Positions 51,159-61,437 of a DNA stretch of 64,000 bases are shown here, piece after piece; within the stretch, counting starts at the first letter, position 1, and each line of letters starts with the position of its first letter. The notes beneath the pieces were generated by a model that did not search any database, was not told the DNA's origin, and saw only the letters and a program-made list of their open reading frames with translations. Origin of the DNA: Pseudorhodoplanes sp049324435 (GTDB lineage Bacteria > Pseudomonadota > Alphaproteobacteria > Rhizobiales > Xanthobacteraceae). Both the position numbers and the translations under genes were made by a program. Where the stretch lies: NCBI GenBank assembly GCA_049324435.1, contig JBMOOQ010000063.1, positions 1 to 64,000 of the forward strand, given 5' to 3'.

Positions 51159-52841
51159 GTGCAAGGTCTGGTCGAGTTCGTAAAGACTCTCGGTGCGACA
51201 CGCGTCATGGCGATGGCCGCCGTTGCGACCGCATTGATCGGCTTTTTCGCCTTCACCATTCTGCGCGTTACGGCAGTGCCGATGACGCCGTTGTTCACCG
51301 ATCTGACCTTTGAAGATTCGTCAGCGATCATCCGCGACCTTGAGCGTCAGGCGATCCCCTATCAGGTCCGCAATGACGGTGCGGTCATCCTGGTCCCGAA
51401 AGATGCCGTAATGCGGCTGCGGATGAAGCTTGCGGAAACCGGCCTGCCCAAGGGCGGCGGCGTCGGCTACGAGATTTTCGACAAGTCAGATGCGCTCGGC
51501 GCCACCAGTTTCGTGCAGAACATCAACCATCTGCGCGCACTCGAAGGCGAACTCGCGCGCACCATACGCTCGATCGACCGGGTGGTGTCCGCCCGTGTCC
51601 ACCTCGTGCTTCCGGAACGTCCCCTGTTCTCGCGCGAACGCCAGGAGCCCTCGGCCTCGATCGTCCTTAAGCTGCGCGGATCGCTGGAATCTCAGCACGT
51701 CCGCGCCATCCGGCATCTCGTGGCTTCCGCCGTCAACGGCCTGAAGCCGACCCGGGTCTCGATTGTCGATGAAAGCGGCCGGCTCCTTGCCGACGGTGCC
51801 GACGACAATCTGTCGGGACTCGGCTCCAGCGCCGATGAACGCAAGCTCGCCTTCGAGCGCCGCATGCGGGAAAATATCGAGAACATTGTGTCCTCGGTCG
51901 TCGGACCGGGCCGCGCCCGCGTGCAGCTTACGGCCGACTTCGACTTCAATCGCATCACCCAGACCACCGACAAGTTCGACCCCGAGGGGCGCGTGGTGCG
52001 GTCGAGCCAGAGCCGCGAAGAGACAGCCGCGTCATCGGAAGCCAAGGAAGGCCAGGTGACGGTTGGTAACGAAGTTCCCGGTGGCCGTCAGCAGCAACAG
52101 CAGGGCGGCGAAGGCGGCAGCAAGAGCGACAATCGCAAGAGCGAAGAAATCGTCAATTACGAGATTTCCCGAACCACCAAGACGGAGGTGATCGAAGGCG
52201 GGCGTGTCAGCCGCATTTCGGTCGCGGTTCTGGTCGACGGCATTTACACCAAGAACAGCAACGGCGAAGCCACCTACACGCCGCGCGACAAGGAGGAACT
52301 CGACCGCATTGCCGCGCTCGTCCGCTCGGCCATCGGCTTCGACCAGCGCCGCGGCGATCAGGTGGAAATCGTGAACCTGCGTTTCGCCGAGCTGCCACAG
52401 ATGCTCGCACCGACGCCCAAGGGCTGGCTGGAATTCGGCGAGTTCACAAAAGACGATATCTTGCGCGGTATCGAGCTGCTGGTGATGGGCTTTCTCGGCC
52501 TGATCGTGCTGTTCTTTGTCATCCGGCCGCTAGTGCGCCGCATTATCACTCCCGACATGCCGGCCGGCGCGCTCCTGCCGGACGGTACGATCGTTGGCCT
52601 TCCGGGCGGCGCCAATGCCGCCGGCGGTGCGGCCATCACATCAGCCGGCGGTCCGAATGTGGCCATCGTCGGAACCGACCAGAACGTCGCGATTTCCAAT
52701 CACACCTCGGCGATGATCGACATCGCCAAAGTACAGGGTCAGGTCCACGCCGAGTCGGTGAAGAAAGTCGGCGAACTCGCCGAACGCAATCCGAACGAGA
52801 CGGTGGCGATTATCCGTCAATGGCTGCATGAGGCTGCCTGA
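51159..52841 (+). CDS. fliF: Flagellar M-ring protein FliF
   Basis: A 560-residue inner-membrane protein forming the MS ring. TM1 at about residues 17-38 (VMAMAAVATALIGFFAFTIL); the ring-building domains include RLRMKLAETGLPKGGGVGYE and LEGELARTIRSIDRVVSARV; a Gln/Gly-rich linker follows (GGRQQQQQGGEGGSK). A second membrane helix lies near 443-468, and the C-terminal FliG-binding tail is TVAIIRQWLHEAA. The start is GTG. It heads a run fliF-fliG-fliH-fliN. The upstream region has a TTAA-N5-TTAA at 51086-51098, which is not a standard CtrA site. Confidence 0.96.
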   Translation: MQGLVEFVKTLGATRVMAMAAVATALIGFFAFTILRVTAVPMTPLFTDLTFEDSSAIIRDLERQAIPYQVRNDGAVILVPKDAVMRLRMKLAETGLPKGGGVGYEIFDKSDALGATSFVQNINHLRALEGELARTIRSIDRVVSARVHLVLPERPLFSRERQEPSASIVLKLRGSLESQHVRAIRHLVASAVNGLKPTRVSIVDESGRLLADGADDNLSGLGSSADERKLAFERRMRENIENIVSSVVGPGRARVQLTADFDFNRITQTTDKFDPEGRVVRSSQSREETAASSEAKEGQVTVGNEVPGGRQQQQQGGEGGSKSDNRKSEEIVNYEISRTTKTEVIEGGRVSRISVAVLVDGIYTKNSNGEATYTPRDKEELDRIAALVRSAIGFDQRRGDQVEIVNLRFAELPQMLAPTPKGWLEFGEFTKDDILRGIELLVMGFLGLIVLFFVIRPLVRRIITPDMPAGALLPDGTIVGLPGGANAAGGAAITSAGGPNVAIVGTDQNVAISNHTSAMIDIAKVQGQVHAESVKKVGELAERNPNETVAIIRQWLHEAA

Positions 52842-52851
52842 GGACAACACC

Positions 52852-53946
52852 ATGGCAAATTCACCCGCAAAAGCAGAAAGCTCGCGCGAAACGATCACCA
52901 GCGTCATGGCGGGGCTCGCGAAGCGCCAAGCCGACGCGCCGAAGCCCAGCCGCGAATTGTCCGGACCCGAACGGGCTGCGGTTCTGATGCTCGCACTCGG
53001 CGAGGAATATGGCGGAAGAATCTGGGAATTGCTCGACGACGACGAGCTGCGTCAATTGTCGATCACGATGTCGACCCTTGGCACCGTCGAATCCGATCTG
53101 GTCGAGGGCCTGCTTCTGGAATTTGTGAGCCGCCTGTCGGCATCCGGTTCGCTGATGGGCAATTACGAGGCGACCGAACGGCTGCTGCAGCAATTCCTGC
53201 CGCCGGAACGGGTCGGCGGCATCATGGACGAAATCCGCGGCCCCGCTGGCCGCAACATGTGGGAGAAGCTCTCCAACGTTCAGGAAGACGTGCTCGCGAA
53301 CTACCTCAAGAACGAATATCCGCAGACCATTGCGGTTGTCCTCTCCAAGCTGCGCCCCGAACATGCCGCCCGCGTGCTCTCGATTCTCCCCGAGGATCTG
53401 GCGCTCGATGTCGTGAACAGGATGCTCCGGCTGGAAGCGGTCCAGAAGGAGGTCATCGACCGCGTCGAACAGACGCTGCGCACCGAATTCATGTCCAATA
53501 TCTCGAAGACGCGGCGGCGCGACTCGCACGAGGTGATGGCGGAAATCTTCAACAACTTCGACCGGCAGACCGAAACCCGCTTCCTGACGTCTCTTGAAGA
53601 GGAGAACCGTGACAGCGCCGAACGCATCAAGGCGCTGATGTTCACCTTCGATGACCTCGTCAAGCTCGACGCCGCCTCGGCGCAAACGCTGATGCGCCAT
53701 GTCGACAAGGACAAGCTCGCAATCGCGCTCAAGGGAGCGAGCGAAGCAGTGCGGCAATTCTTCTTCCAGAACATGTCCTCGCGCGCCGCCAAGATGCTGA
53801 ACGACGATATGGCCAATCTCGGACCGGTCCGTCTGAAGGATGTCGACGACGCGCAGGTGCTGCTGGTCAATCTCGCCAAGGATCTCGCCGCCAAGGGCGA
53901 ACTGATCATCTCCAAGCAGCGCGGCGACGAAGAGCTCGTCTACTGA
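52852..53946 (+). CDS. fliG: Flagellar motor switch protein FliG
   Basis: A 364-residue motor rotor protein. The N-terminal FliF-binding domain starts at GPERAAVLMLALGEEYGGRI; the middle domain is MWEKLSNVQEDVLANYLKNE with YPQTIAVVLSKLRPEHAARV; and the C-terminal torque helix region has MFTFDDLVKLDAASAQTLMR. The ATG at 52852 (MANSPAK) has TGAGGACA before it; an ATG at 52828 would overlap fliF. The stop overlaps the next ATG by one base (TGATG). It is the rotor partner of FliF and FliN in the C-ring. Confidence 0.96.
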   Translation: MANSPAKAESSRETITSVMAGLAKRQADAPKPSRELSGPERAAVLMLALGEEYGGRIWELLDDDELRQLSITMSTLGTVESDLVEGLLLEFVSRLSASGSLMGNYEATERLLQQFLPPERVGGIMDEIRGPAGRNMWEKLSNVQEDVLANYLKNEYPQTIAVVLSKLRPEHAARVLSILPEDLALDVVNRMLRLEAVQKEVIDRVEQTLRTEFMSNISKTRRRDSHEVMAEIFNNFDRQTETRFLTSLEEENRDSAERIKALMFTFDDLVKLDAASAQTLMRHVDKDKLAIALKGASEAVRQFFFQNMSSRAAKMLNDDMANLGPVRLKDVDDAQVLLVNLAKDLAAKGELIISKQRGDEELVY

Positions 53947-54593
53947 TGGCTGCGCCCGCCAAATTCATGTTCGATCTCGACTTCGGTTCGCCGAAGCCCG
54001 CGAATACGGTGACGCTCGCCGACCATGAAGCCATGGTCGCCGAGGCTGAGACGCGCGGCTATCGCAACGGATTTGCCGCCGGCCAGCAGGAGGCCGCGGG
54101 CGAAAGCGCGCGCCGCCTGGCCATCGCCATGGAAAGCATCGCCCATTCGCTGTCGATCCTTACACGGGGATTGTCCGGCGTCGAGTTAAGGGTCGAGGCT
54201 GAAGCGGTCGAAGTAGCAGTGGCGACCGGACGCAAGCTTGCCGAAGCGCTGATAGCGCGAGAGCCTTTTGCCGAGGTAGAAGCACTCGCCAAAGGCTGCT
54301 TCCGCGAGCTGGTGAACACGCCGCATGTGGTCGTGCGCGTCAATGACGCGCTGTACACCGACGCCCAGACCAGACTGGCCGATATCGCCCGTGAGACCGG
54401 CTTCGACGGCAGGCTCCTCGTCCTGGCAGAGCCGGATATCGCGATCGGCGATTGCAGAATCGAATGGGCCGATGGCGGCATGACGCGCGACCGGGCGGCC
54501 ATCGATGCCATGATCGGCGAAACAGTGCAGCGATTTTTGGAAGGGCGCACCGCGCCCGGACATGCGGATTTGAAAGGCGGCAGCCATGAGTGA
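53946..54593 (+). CDS. fliH: Flagellar assembly protein FliH
   Basis: A 215-residue protein in the position and size of FliH, the regulator of the FliI export ATPase. It has the helical, Ala/Glu-rich middle (VEAEAVEVAVATGRKLAEAL) and C-terminal blocks such as GDCRIEWADGGMTRDRAAID. It begins MAAPAKFMFDLDF, as in alphaproteobacterial FliH. The identification rests mainly on gene order and general features because FliH is poorly conserved. It overlaps fliG by one base and fliN by eight bases. Confidence 0.85.
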   Translation: MAAPAKFMFDLDFGSPKPANTVTLADHEAMVAEAETRGYRNGFAAGQQEAAGESARRLAIAMESIAHSLSILTRGLSGVELRVEAEAVEVAVATGRKLAEALIAREPFAEVEALAKGCFRELVNTPHVVVRVNDALYTDAQTRLADIARETGFDGRLLVLAEPDIAIGDCRIEWADGGMTRDRAAIDAMIGETVQRFLEGRTAPGHADLKGGSHE

Positions 54594-54939
54594 CAACCCC
54601 TCCAACGTTCCGTTTCCGAATTTGGAGAACGGCGCATTACCTCCGGGCGACATCGCGCTCGCGCCCGCCGAACCGGAATCGCACACCAAGACTGCGGCCG
54701 ATCTGGAGGCGTTGTTCGATGTGCCGGTGCGGGTCTCGGCCGTGCTTGGCCGCTCACGGATGGACGTCTCCGACCTGCTGCGGCTCGGGCCCGGCGTCGT
54801 CCTCGAACTCGACCGCAAGGTCGGCGAGGCGATCGACATCTACGTCAACAACCGCTTGGTGGCACGCGGCGAAGTTGTCCTGGTCGAGGACAAGCTCGGC
54901 GTCACCATGACGGAAATCATCAAGGCCGACAAAGCCTAG
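54586..54939 (+). CDS. fliN: Flagellar motor switch protein FliN
   Basis: A 117-residue C-ring protein. The SpoA domain at about residues 42-115 is clear: LFDVPVRVSAVLGRSRMDVS, then VLELDRKVGEAIDIYVNNRL and GEVVLVEDKLGVTMTEIIK. It overlaps fliH by eight bases. Together with FliM, which is not in the window, it forms the bottom of the motor switch. A repeat-rich intergenic region follows. Confidence 0.96.
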   Translation: MSDNPSNVPFPNLENGALPPGDIALAPAEPESHTKTAADLEALFDVPVRVSAVLGRSRMDVSDLLRLGPGVVLELDRKVGEAIDIYVNNRLVARGEVVLVEDKLGVTMTEIIKADKA

Positions 54940-54944
54940 GAAGT

Positions 54945-55035
54945 GAATAGCGATTAGGGAGTAGCGAATTGTGACCAGCATGTTGGACCAAGCCGGCGCT
55001 CCCCTCTATTCGCTATTCGCCATTCGCTATTCGCT
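54945..55035. repeat. Inverted repeat with 7-bp tandem units between fliN and flbD
   Basis: Bases 54945-54969 and 55008-55032 are inverted copies with 21 of 25 positions matching, so they could form a hairpin with a 38-base loop. The right arm is itself four tandem heptamers, ATTCGCT, ATTCGCC, ATTCGCT, ATTCGCT (55008-55035). It could be a small palindromic repeat element or a transcript-stability hairpin between fliN and flbD. Confidence 0.8.
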
Positions 55036-55068
55036 CTTTTCGAAAAAGTTTCAGTAAGGACAACGACC

Positions 55069-56436
<1,368 letters not shown>

Positions 56437-56565
56437 ACCGGGTCATGCGCGGGCATAAGGCGTAGAAGACAGCGTCTTGACGCCTTGTGCCCCGCGCATT
56501 CATCTTGAAAAAATCTCCCACCAGGGCGATGGATTGCCGGGTCTGGCCCGGCAGCAACCAAAGCA

Positions 56566-56907
56566 ATGCCCACCGTCTACAAAATCCTTCCCGCCCCCCT
56601 TTGGGCTGAGGCCCGGAGTGAGGGTGTCTTTCGTGGCGCGCCAGTCGATCTGGCCGACGGCTATATTCATTTCTCGACGGCCGAACAGGTTGCGGAGACC
56701 GCAGCGAAACATTTCGCCGGCCAGCGCGACCTGATGCTTTTGTATATCGATGGGGACGTACTGGGACCCGCACTGAAATGGGAGCCGTCGCGCGGCGGCG
56801 CGCTGTTTCCCCATCTTTATGCCGAACTCGACGTAAAGCATGTGAGCCGCGCCGAACCGCTGCCGCTCGGCGCGGATGGCCGCCATATCTTCCCGCCGCT
56901 GACCTGA
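56566..56907 (+). CDS. DUF952 domain-containing protein
   Basis: A 113-residue small cytoplasmic protein of the DUF952 family. The whole length matches the family: YKILPAPLWAEARSEGVFRG, DLADGYIHFSTAEQVAETAA, HFAGQRDLMLLYID and LKWEPSRGGALFPHLYAELD. The fold resembles ADP-ribosyltransferase-type folds in related families, but no activity is known. It lies among flagellar genes without evident functional link; such position is seen in relatives too. Confidence 0.93.
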   Translation: MPTVYKILPAPLWAEARSEGVFRGAPVDLADGYIHFSTAEQVAETAAKHFAGQRDLMLLYIDGDVLGPALKWEPSRGGALFPHLYAELDVKHVSRAEPLPLGADGRHIFPPLT

Positions 56908-56917
56908 CAGGACCGTC

Positions 56918-58006
56918 ATGAACCCGTTTGCCCGGCTTGCTCTCGCGGTCGCGCTGACCGCACCGGCCGCCACCGCCCATGCGTCCTTCAAGGATTTTCG
57001 GGACTGGCTCGCGGCCTGTGACAATCTGCGAAACTGTTCGGCCTTCGCAGTGAACGCCGATTCCGGTGATGCCGCCGCCTATCTGCGGATCGACCGCGGC
57101 GGCGCTGCCGATGCGCCGGTCATTGTCACGCTCTCGGTCGAACTGCGCGACGCCAAGGGTTACACCGTCGCGTTCGACGACTCTTCCCTGCCCGGTCTGC
57201 CGGCCGGCACGCTGGTCGGCGAGGAAGGCGAGGCCAACGATTATCGCCGCACCGAAATCGCGAAAGGCCCGGCTGCCGACGCGCTGATCGCGTCGATCCG
57301 CAAGGCCAAAGCCATCGTCGTCACGCGCCAGTTTGCCGATGGCAAGACATCAGACTACACCGTCACGCGCATTTCGATGTCGGGCGCCACCGCGTCGTTG
57401 CTCTGGATCGACGACCAGCAGAAGCGGCTCGATACCGTCACCGCGCTGGTGCGGCGCGGGCCGAAACCCGCCTCCGCCGTGCCGCCGCAGCCGAAAGCGC
57501 CCATCATCGTCGCGGCCAAACCTTCAAAGGCCAAGATGCCGGAGAACCACTCGCCTGCATTGCTCGCCAAGGGCCGCAAGCTCTGCGACGACAATGACGA
57601 AAATTCGCAGATCGAGGACGTGAACCCGCTCGGCGGCGGACAATTCCTCTATCAGTTCACCTGCCCGGATAGCAGCGGCGCCTACAATTTCTGGAACGTG
57701 TTCCTGATCGGCCCGGCCGGCAACGTGAACGCGTTGCGTCCCGTCACGTTTCGCAGGCCGCCCGGCGTGAGCGACGGCGACAAGGACGAGCCGCGGTCCG
57801 GACAGATGAATCCGTCGTTCGATTCCGAAACCATGACCCTGACGAGCTTCAACAAGGGCCGCGGCTACGGCGATTGCGGCATCGAGGAACAATGGGTCTG
57901 GACCGGCCAATCGTTTCAGCTCGCGCTGCAACGGTCGATGGGAGAATGCAAACGCATTCCGATGGACGACTGGCCGGTGACCTGGCGCGCCGAGGTCAAA
58001 CGGTAA
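56918..58006 (+). CDS. DUF1176 domain-containing exported protein
   Basis: A 362-residue DUF1176 protein. A signal peptide (FARLALAVALTAPAATAHAS) is followed by SFKDFRDWLAACDNLRNCSA and the C-terminal part with YGDCGIEEQWVWTGQSFQLA. Several Cys pairs suggest disulphides in the periplasm (C29/C36-like CDNLRNC; LCDDNDENS; TCPDSSGAYNFWN; DCGI; ECKRIP). Function unknown. It is ten bases after the DUF952 gene and may share its transcript. Confidence 0.92.
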   Translation: MNPFARLALAVALTAPAATAHASFKDFRDWLAACDNLRNCSAFAVNADSGDAAAYLRIDRGGAADAPVIVTLSVELRDAKGYTVAFDDSSLPGLPAGTLVGEEGEANDYRRTEIAKGPAADALIASIRKAKAIVVTRQFADGKTSDYTVTRISMSGATASLLWIDDQQKRLDTVTALVRRGPKPASAVPPQPKAPIIVAAKPSKAKMPENHSPALLAKGRKLCDDNDENSQIEDVNPLGGGQFLYQFTCPDSSGAYNFWNVFLIGPAGNVNALRPVTFRRPPGVSDGDKDEPRSGQMNPSFDSETMTLTSFNKGRGYGDCGIEEQWVWTGQSFQLALQRSMGECKRIPMDDWPVTWRAEVKR

Positions 58007-58054
58007 CGCTGAGCTGCCGCCCACAGCAGCGCCGGACGACTGCCCTGTTTCGCA

Positions 58055-58501
58055 TCACATCAGAGCGTAGGCGCTCGACACCATCGCAACCGGCTTGGTA
58101 TCGAAGGCCGGCGTCAGCATCACCTGGCCGAATGCCATGCTGCGTCCCATTCGGACGATACGGGCATCCGCCAGCACGTCGGCGTTCGAGGCCGGCTTGA
58201 GAAAATGCGAGGTCTGGTCGACTGTGGTCATCGGACGGTAGCGGCCGGACGCCGCGGCGACCGCAAACACCATGGCGGTGTCGGCCAGCGACATCAGGGC
58301 CTGGCCACAGATCACCCCGCCCTCGCGGCACAGCCGTTCGGAAAACTTCATCCGCAGCACCGCACCGGCGCCCCCCTCTGTTCCCGGCGGGTGAATCGCC
58401 TCGATGCTGAGCTGCAGGTCCTGCACCCAGGGCGCAAAGACATCTGCCAGAAGGTGTTGCGCTGCGGCGACGTCGAACGCCGCATTGTCCAATTCAGCCA
58501 T
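58055..58501 (-). CDS. PaaI family thioesterase
   Basis: A 148-residue hotdog-fold acyl-CoA thioesterase. The family core is GGVICGQALMSLADTAMVFA and MTTVDQTSHFLKPASNADVL followed by ARIVRMGRSMAFGQVML. It is a single gene convergent with the DUF1176 gene and divergent from flhA. Substrate unknown; members act on phenylacetyl-, hydroxyphenylacetyl- or medium-chain acyl-CoA. Confidence 0.9.
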   Translation of the reverse strand: MAELDNAAFDVAAAQHLLADVFAPWVQDLQLSIEAIHPPGTEGGAGAVLRMKFSERLCREGGVICGQALMSLADTAMVFAVAAASGRYRPMTTVDQTSHFLKPASNADVLADARIVRMGRSMAFGQVMLTPAFDTKPVAMVSSAYALM

Positions 58502-58559
58502 GAAACGCCCCCCAATTCGCCCCGGACCTTAATCGGTTCCCGGTGCTACGCCACCCCCG

Positions 58560-58574
58560 TTAACGGTTCCCTAA
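58560..58574 (+). promoter_or_regulatory. CtrA-like site upstream of flhA
   Basis: TTAA-CGGTTCC-CTAA differs from TTAA-N7-TTAA by one base and is followed by CCAT. It is 53 bases before the flhA start, a typical activator position. A related half-site, TTAATCGGTTCCC, lies 30 bases upstream. Confidence 0.55.
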
Positions 58575-58626
58575 CCATAGACCGGGCAAATATTACCTAG
58601 TCCTGGCTCGGCTCTGCGGGTTCCGA

Positions 58627-60741
58627 ATGTCCGACATTACGGCAGCATCACCACGCGGGCGCTTTGCGCTGCCCGCCCTGGGCGAGATTGCACAAATCGC
58701 CAAACGCGGCGACCTGATGCTCGCTACCGGCGTCCTGACGATTCTGGTGGTCCTCATCCTGCCGCTGCCGCCGGTCGTCCTCGACATGTTTCTGGCGATC
58801 TCGATCACGGTCTCGGTATTGATCCTGATGACCGCCCTGTTCATCCAGGCGCCGCTCGAATTTTCGTCGTTCCCGACCGTATTGCTGATCGCAACCATGC
58901 TGCGGCTTGCGCTCAACCTCGCCTCGACCCGGCTGATCCTGTCGCATGGCCATGAAGGCCCGGCTGCAGCCGGTCACGTCATCGAAGCCTTCGGCAATTT
59001 CGTGATGGGCGGCAATTTCGTGATCGGGATCATTGTCTTCACGATCCTGATCATCGTGAATTTCGTCGTCATCACCAAAGGTTCGGGCCGCATTGCCGAA
59101 GTCGCCGCGCGCTTCCACCTCGATGCCATGCCCGGCAAGCAGATGGCGATCGACGCCGATCTGTCGGCGGGCCTCATCAATGAGGAACAGGCGCGCCATC
59201 GACGCAAGGAGCTGGAAGACGAAAGCGGCTTCTTCGGCGCCATGGACGGCGCCTCGAAATTCGTGCGCGGCGACGCGATTGCCGGACTGCTGATCGTGTT
59301 CATCAACGTGATCGCCGGCATCATCATCGGTGTCGCGCAGCAGAATATGGGTTTCCTGGATGCCGCCAAGGCGTACACGCTGCTGACCGTCGGCGACGGT
59401 CTTGTCACGCAGATTCCGGCGCTGATCGTCTCGACCGCCGCAGGCCTCCTGGTGTCGAAAGCGGGCGTATCCGGTGCCGCCGACAAGGCGCTGATGAAGC
59501 AGCTCTCCGGCTACCCGAAGGCGCTCGGCATGTCCGGTGGCGTGATGCTGGTCATGGCGCTCTTGCCCGGCATCCCGATGCTGCCGTTCCTCTTGCTGGG
59601 CGGCGGCGCGAGCGCCCTCGCCTGGCACCTCGACAAGCACCACAAGGCAACAGCCGCTCTTGCAAAGAGCGAAGAAGTCGCAGCGGCGGCTGCGGCGCCG
59701 GCCGAGGAGCCGATCTCGAATGCACTCAAGATCGACGACCTGAAGATCGAGCTTGGCTACGCCCTCTTGCCGCTGGTCAATGCGCAGGATGGCGGCGACC
59801 GCCTCACCGAGCAGATCAAGGCCTTGCGGCGGGCGCTGGCCCTCGAAATGGGCTTCGTCATGCCGGCGGTGCGCATCCTCGACAACGTCCAGAGCGACGC
59901 CAACACCTATGTCATCAAGATCAAGGAGGTGGAGGCAGGATCAGGTAAGCTGTGGCCGAACCAGTTCATGGTCATGGACCCGGCCGGCGGTCAGGTGAAT
60001 CTGCCCGGCATTCACACCACCGAGCCGACCTTCGGTCTGCCGGCCACCTGGGTGGATGCAGCGCACAAGGAAGAGGCGGCCGTACAAGGCTACACCGTGG
60101 TCGACGCCGCCACGGTGCTGTCGACCCATCTCACCGAGCTGCTCAAGGCCAATGTCTCCGATCTCCTGTCTTACGGGGAGGTCACCAAGCTCATGAAGGA
60201 GCTGCCCAAGGAACAGGCCGAACTGCTCAAGGACATCGTCCCCGCTCAAATTTCGATGTCCGGCATCCAGCGCGTGCTGCAGCTGCTGCTGGCCGAGCGC
60301 ATCTCGATCCGCGACCTCTCCACCATCCTTGAGGGCATCGCCGACGCCGTCAGTTTCACCCGCAACCCGACGCAGATCGTCGAACAGGTCCGCGTGCGGC
60401 TCGCCCGACAAATTTGCGCGCAATACACATCGCCGTCGGGTTACTTGCCGATCATTGCGATGTCGGCGAAGTGGGAGCAGGCTTTCGCCGACTCCATCAT
60501 CGGACAGGGCGACGACCGGACGCTGGCGATGCAGCCGTCCCGGCTTTCGGAGTTCATAACACTGGTTCGTGAACGCTTCGAAGACGCGGCGCGCGATGGG
60601 GAGGCCCCCGTTCTGGTCACATCCGCGTCAACGCGGCCATTTGTGCGGGGCATCGTAGAACGGTTCCGGTCCCAGACACCTGTATTGTCGCAGGCAGAAA
60701 TCCATCCGAGGGTCCGGCTGAAGACGGTTGGCAGCGTCTAA
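58627..60741 (+). CDS. flhA: Flagellar biosynthesis protein FlhA
   Basis: A 704-residue integral membrane gate of the flagellar type III export apparatus. Eight membrane helices occupy about residues 25-345; the cytosolic loop carries the FHIPEP-family core (VVITKGSGRIAEVAARFHLD, MPGKQMAIDADLSAGLINEE). After a linker (ALAKSEEVAAAAAAPAEEP) comes the cytosolic platform FlhA-C at about 365-700 (IDDLKIELGYALLPLVNAQD). Complete and normal in length. Its promoter region contains a one-mismatch CtrA site, as for early flagellar genes in Caulobacter. Confidence 0.97.
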   Translation: MSDITAASPRGRFALPALGEIAQIAKRGDLMLATGVLTILVVLILPLPPVVLDMFLAISITVSVLILMTALFIQAPLEFSSFPTVLLIATMLRLALNLASTRLILSHGHEGPAAAGHVIEAFGNFVMGGNFVIGIIVFTILIIVNFVVITKGSGRIAEVAARFHLDAMPGKQMAIDADLSAGLINEEQARHRRKELEDESGFFGAMDGASKFVRGDAIAGLLIVFINVIAGIIIGVAQQNMGFLDAAKAYTLLTVGDGLVTQIPALIVSTAAGLLVSKAGVSGAADKALMKQLSGYPKALGMSGGVMLVMALLPGIPMLPFLLLGGGASALAWHLDKHHKATAALAKSEEVAAAAAAPAEEPISNALKIDDLKIELGYALLPLVNAQDGGDRLTEQIKALRRALALEMGFVMPAVRILDNVQSDANTYVIKIKEVEAGSGKLWPNQFMVMDPAGGQVNLPGIHTTEPTFGLPATWVDAAHKEEAAVQGYTVVDAATVLSTHLTELLKANVSDLLSYGEVTKLMKELPKEQAELLKDIVPAQISMSGIQRVLQLLLAERISIRDLSTILEGIADAVSFTRNPTQIVEQVRVRLARQICAQYTSPSGYLPIIAMSAKWEQAFADSIIGQGDDRTLAMQPSRLSEFITLVRERFEDAARDGEAPVLVTSASTRPFVRGIVERFRSQTPVLSQAEIHPRVRLKTVGSV

Positions 60742-61007
60742 AGCGCCTTGGATGCGCGTTTTCGCAAATTTTGCAAGCAAAACCGGCCATGTGCGAGCAC
60801 GCCGGTTAACCGTCCGGGCGGAATAACCAAGACCGTAAGGCCACAGTCACGTACTTTCACATTCGGTCAACGAGATGTGATTGACCCCTGCGGAACCGGA
60901 ACGGGCTCCCTACGTTTCCCTCGCGCCAGTCGGAACAGCAATCGCTGAACCGGATGGCACCGAGCCCCGACCAATCGGGACCGCAGGATAAAAAGCAGGG
61001 ACGTGTC

Positions 61008-61229
61008 ATGAACAATTCCTCGCTGAGCAGCGCTGATAGCGCGACGCACATCAAGGTGGTTGTTGTGTCGCTTATCGCCGCCATTATGGTGGTCGGCGTT
61101 GGCATCCTCGCGAAGCCGAATTTCTCGACGGGCGCAGATACGTTCGCACAACGCTTTGATGCCACCGGCCCGGTGATCCGCGCCGGGACGTCAACATCGA
61201 CCGCAGGAGACCTCGGTACGATCCGTTAG
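61008..61229 (+). CDS. Small membrane protein, unknown function
   Basis: A 73-residue protein with one membrane helix (KVVVVSLIAAIMVVGVGILA) at about residues 16-35 and a soluble periplasmic tail. AGGGA is upstream of the ATG at 61008; the frame is open 18 codons further without a better start. It is a type common in Bradyrhizobium relatives (from memory, unverified). It ends just before a strong terminator and is a separate transcript from flhA, 266 bases downstream. Confidence 0.72.
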   Translation: MNNSSLSSADSATHIKVVVVSLIAAIMVVGVGILAKPNFSTGADTFAQRFDATGPVIRAGTSTSTAGDLGTIR

Positions 61230-61274
61230 TTTTCTGACGTTGAATCTCCCTCCCCCCAGGGATCAACGTTATGT

Positions 61275-61311
61275 GTTGCGCCGCCTCCCCCCAAGGCGGC
61301 GCAACTTTTTT
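61275..61311 (+). terminator. Rho-independent terminator
   Basis: GTTGCGCCGCCT and AGGCGGCGCAAC form a perfect 12-pair stem around a 7-base C-rich loop, followed by six T. It ends the transcript of the 73-residue membrane protein gene. Confidence 0.95.
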
Positions 61312-61437
61312 CTGCTGGTGTGCGCGGAGGCCGGGGCTTGGAGCGGCCTGCCGATATCACCATTGCAGCGACGGATCCGGCCGTACGTTTTTTTTGGGAC
61401 CCAGTCCCGAAACGCCTTCGGCGGGATCAGCCCGTGA

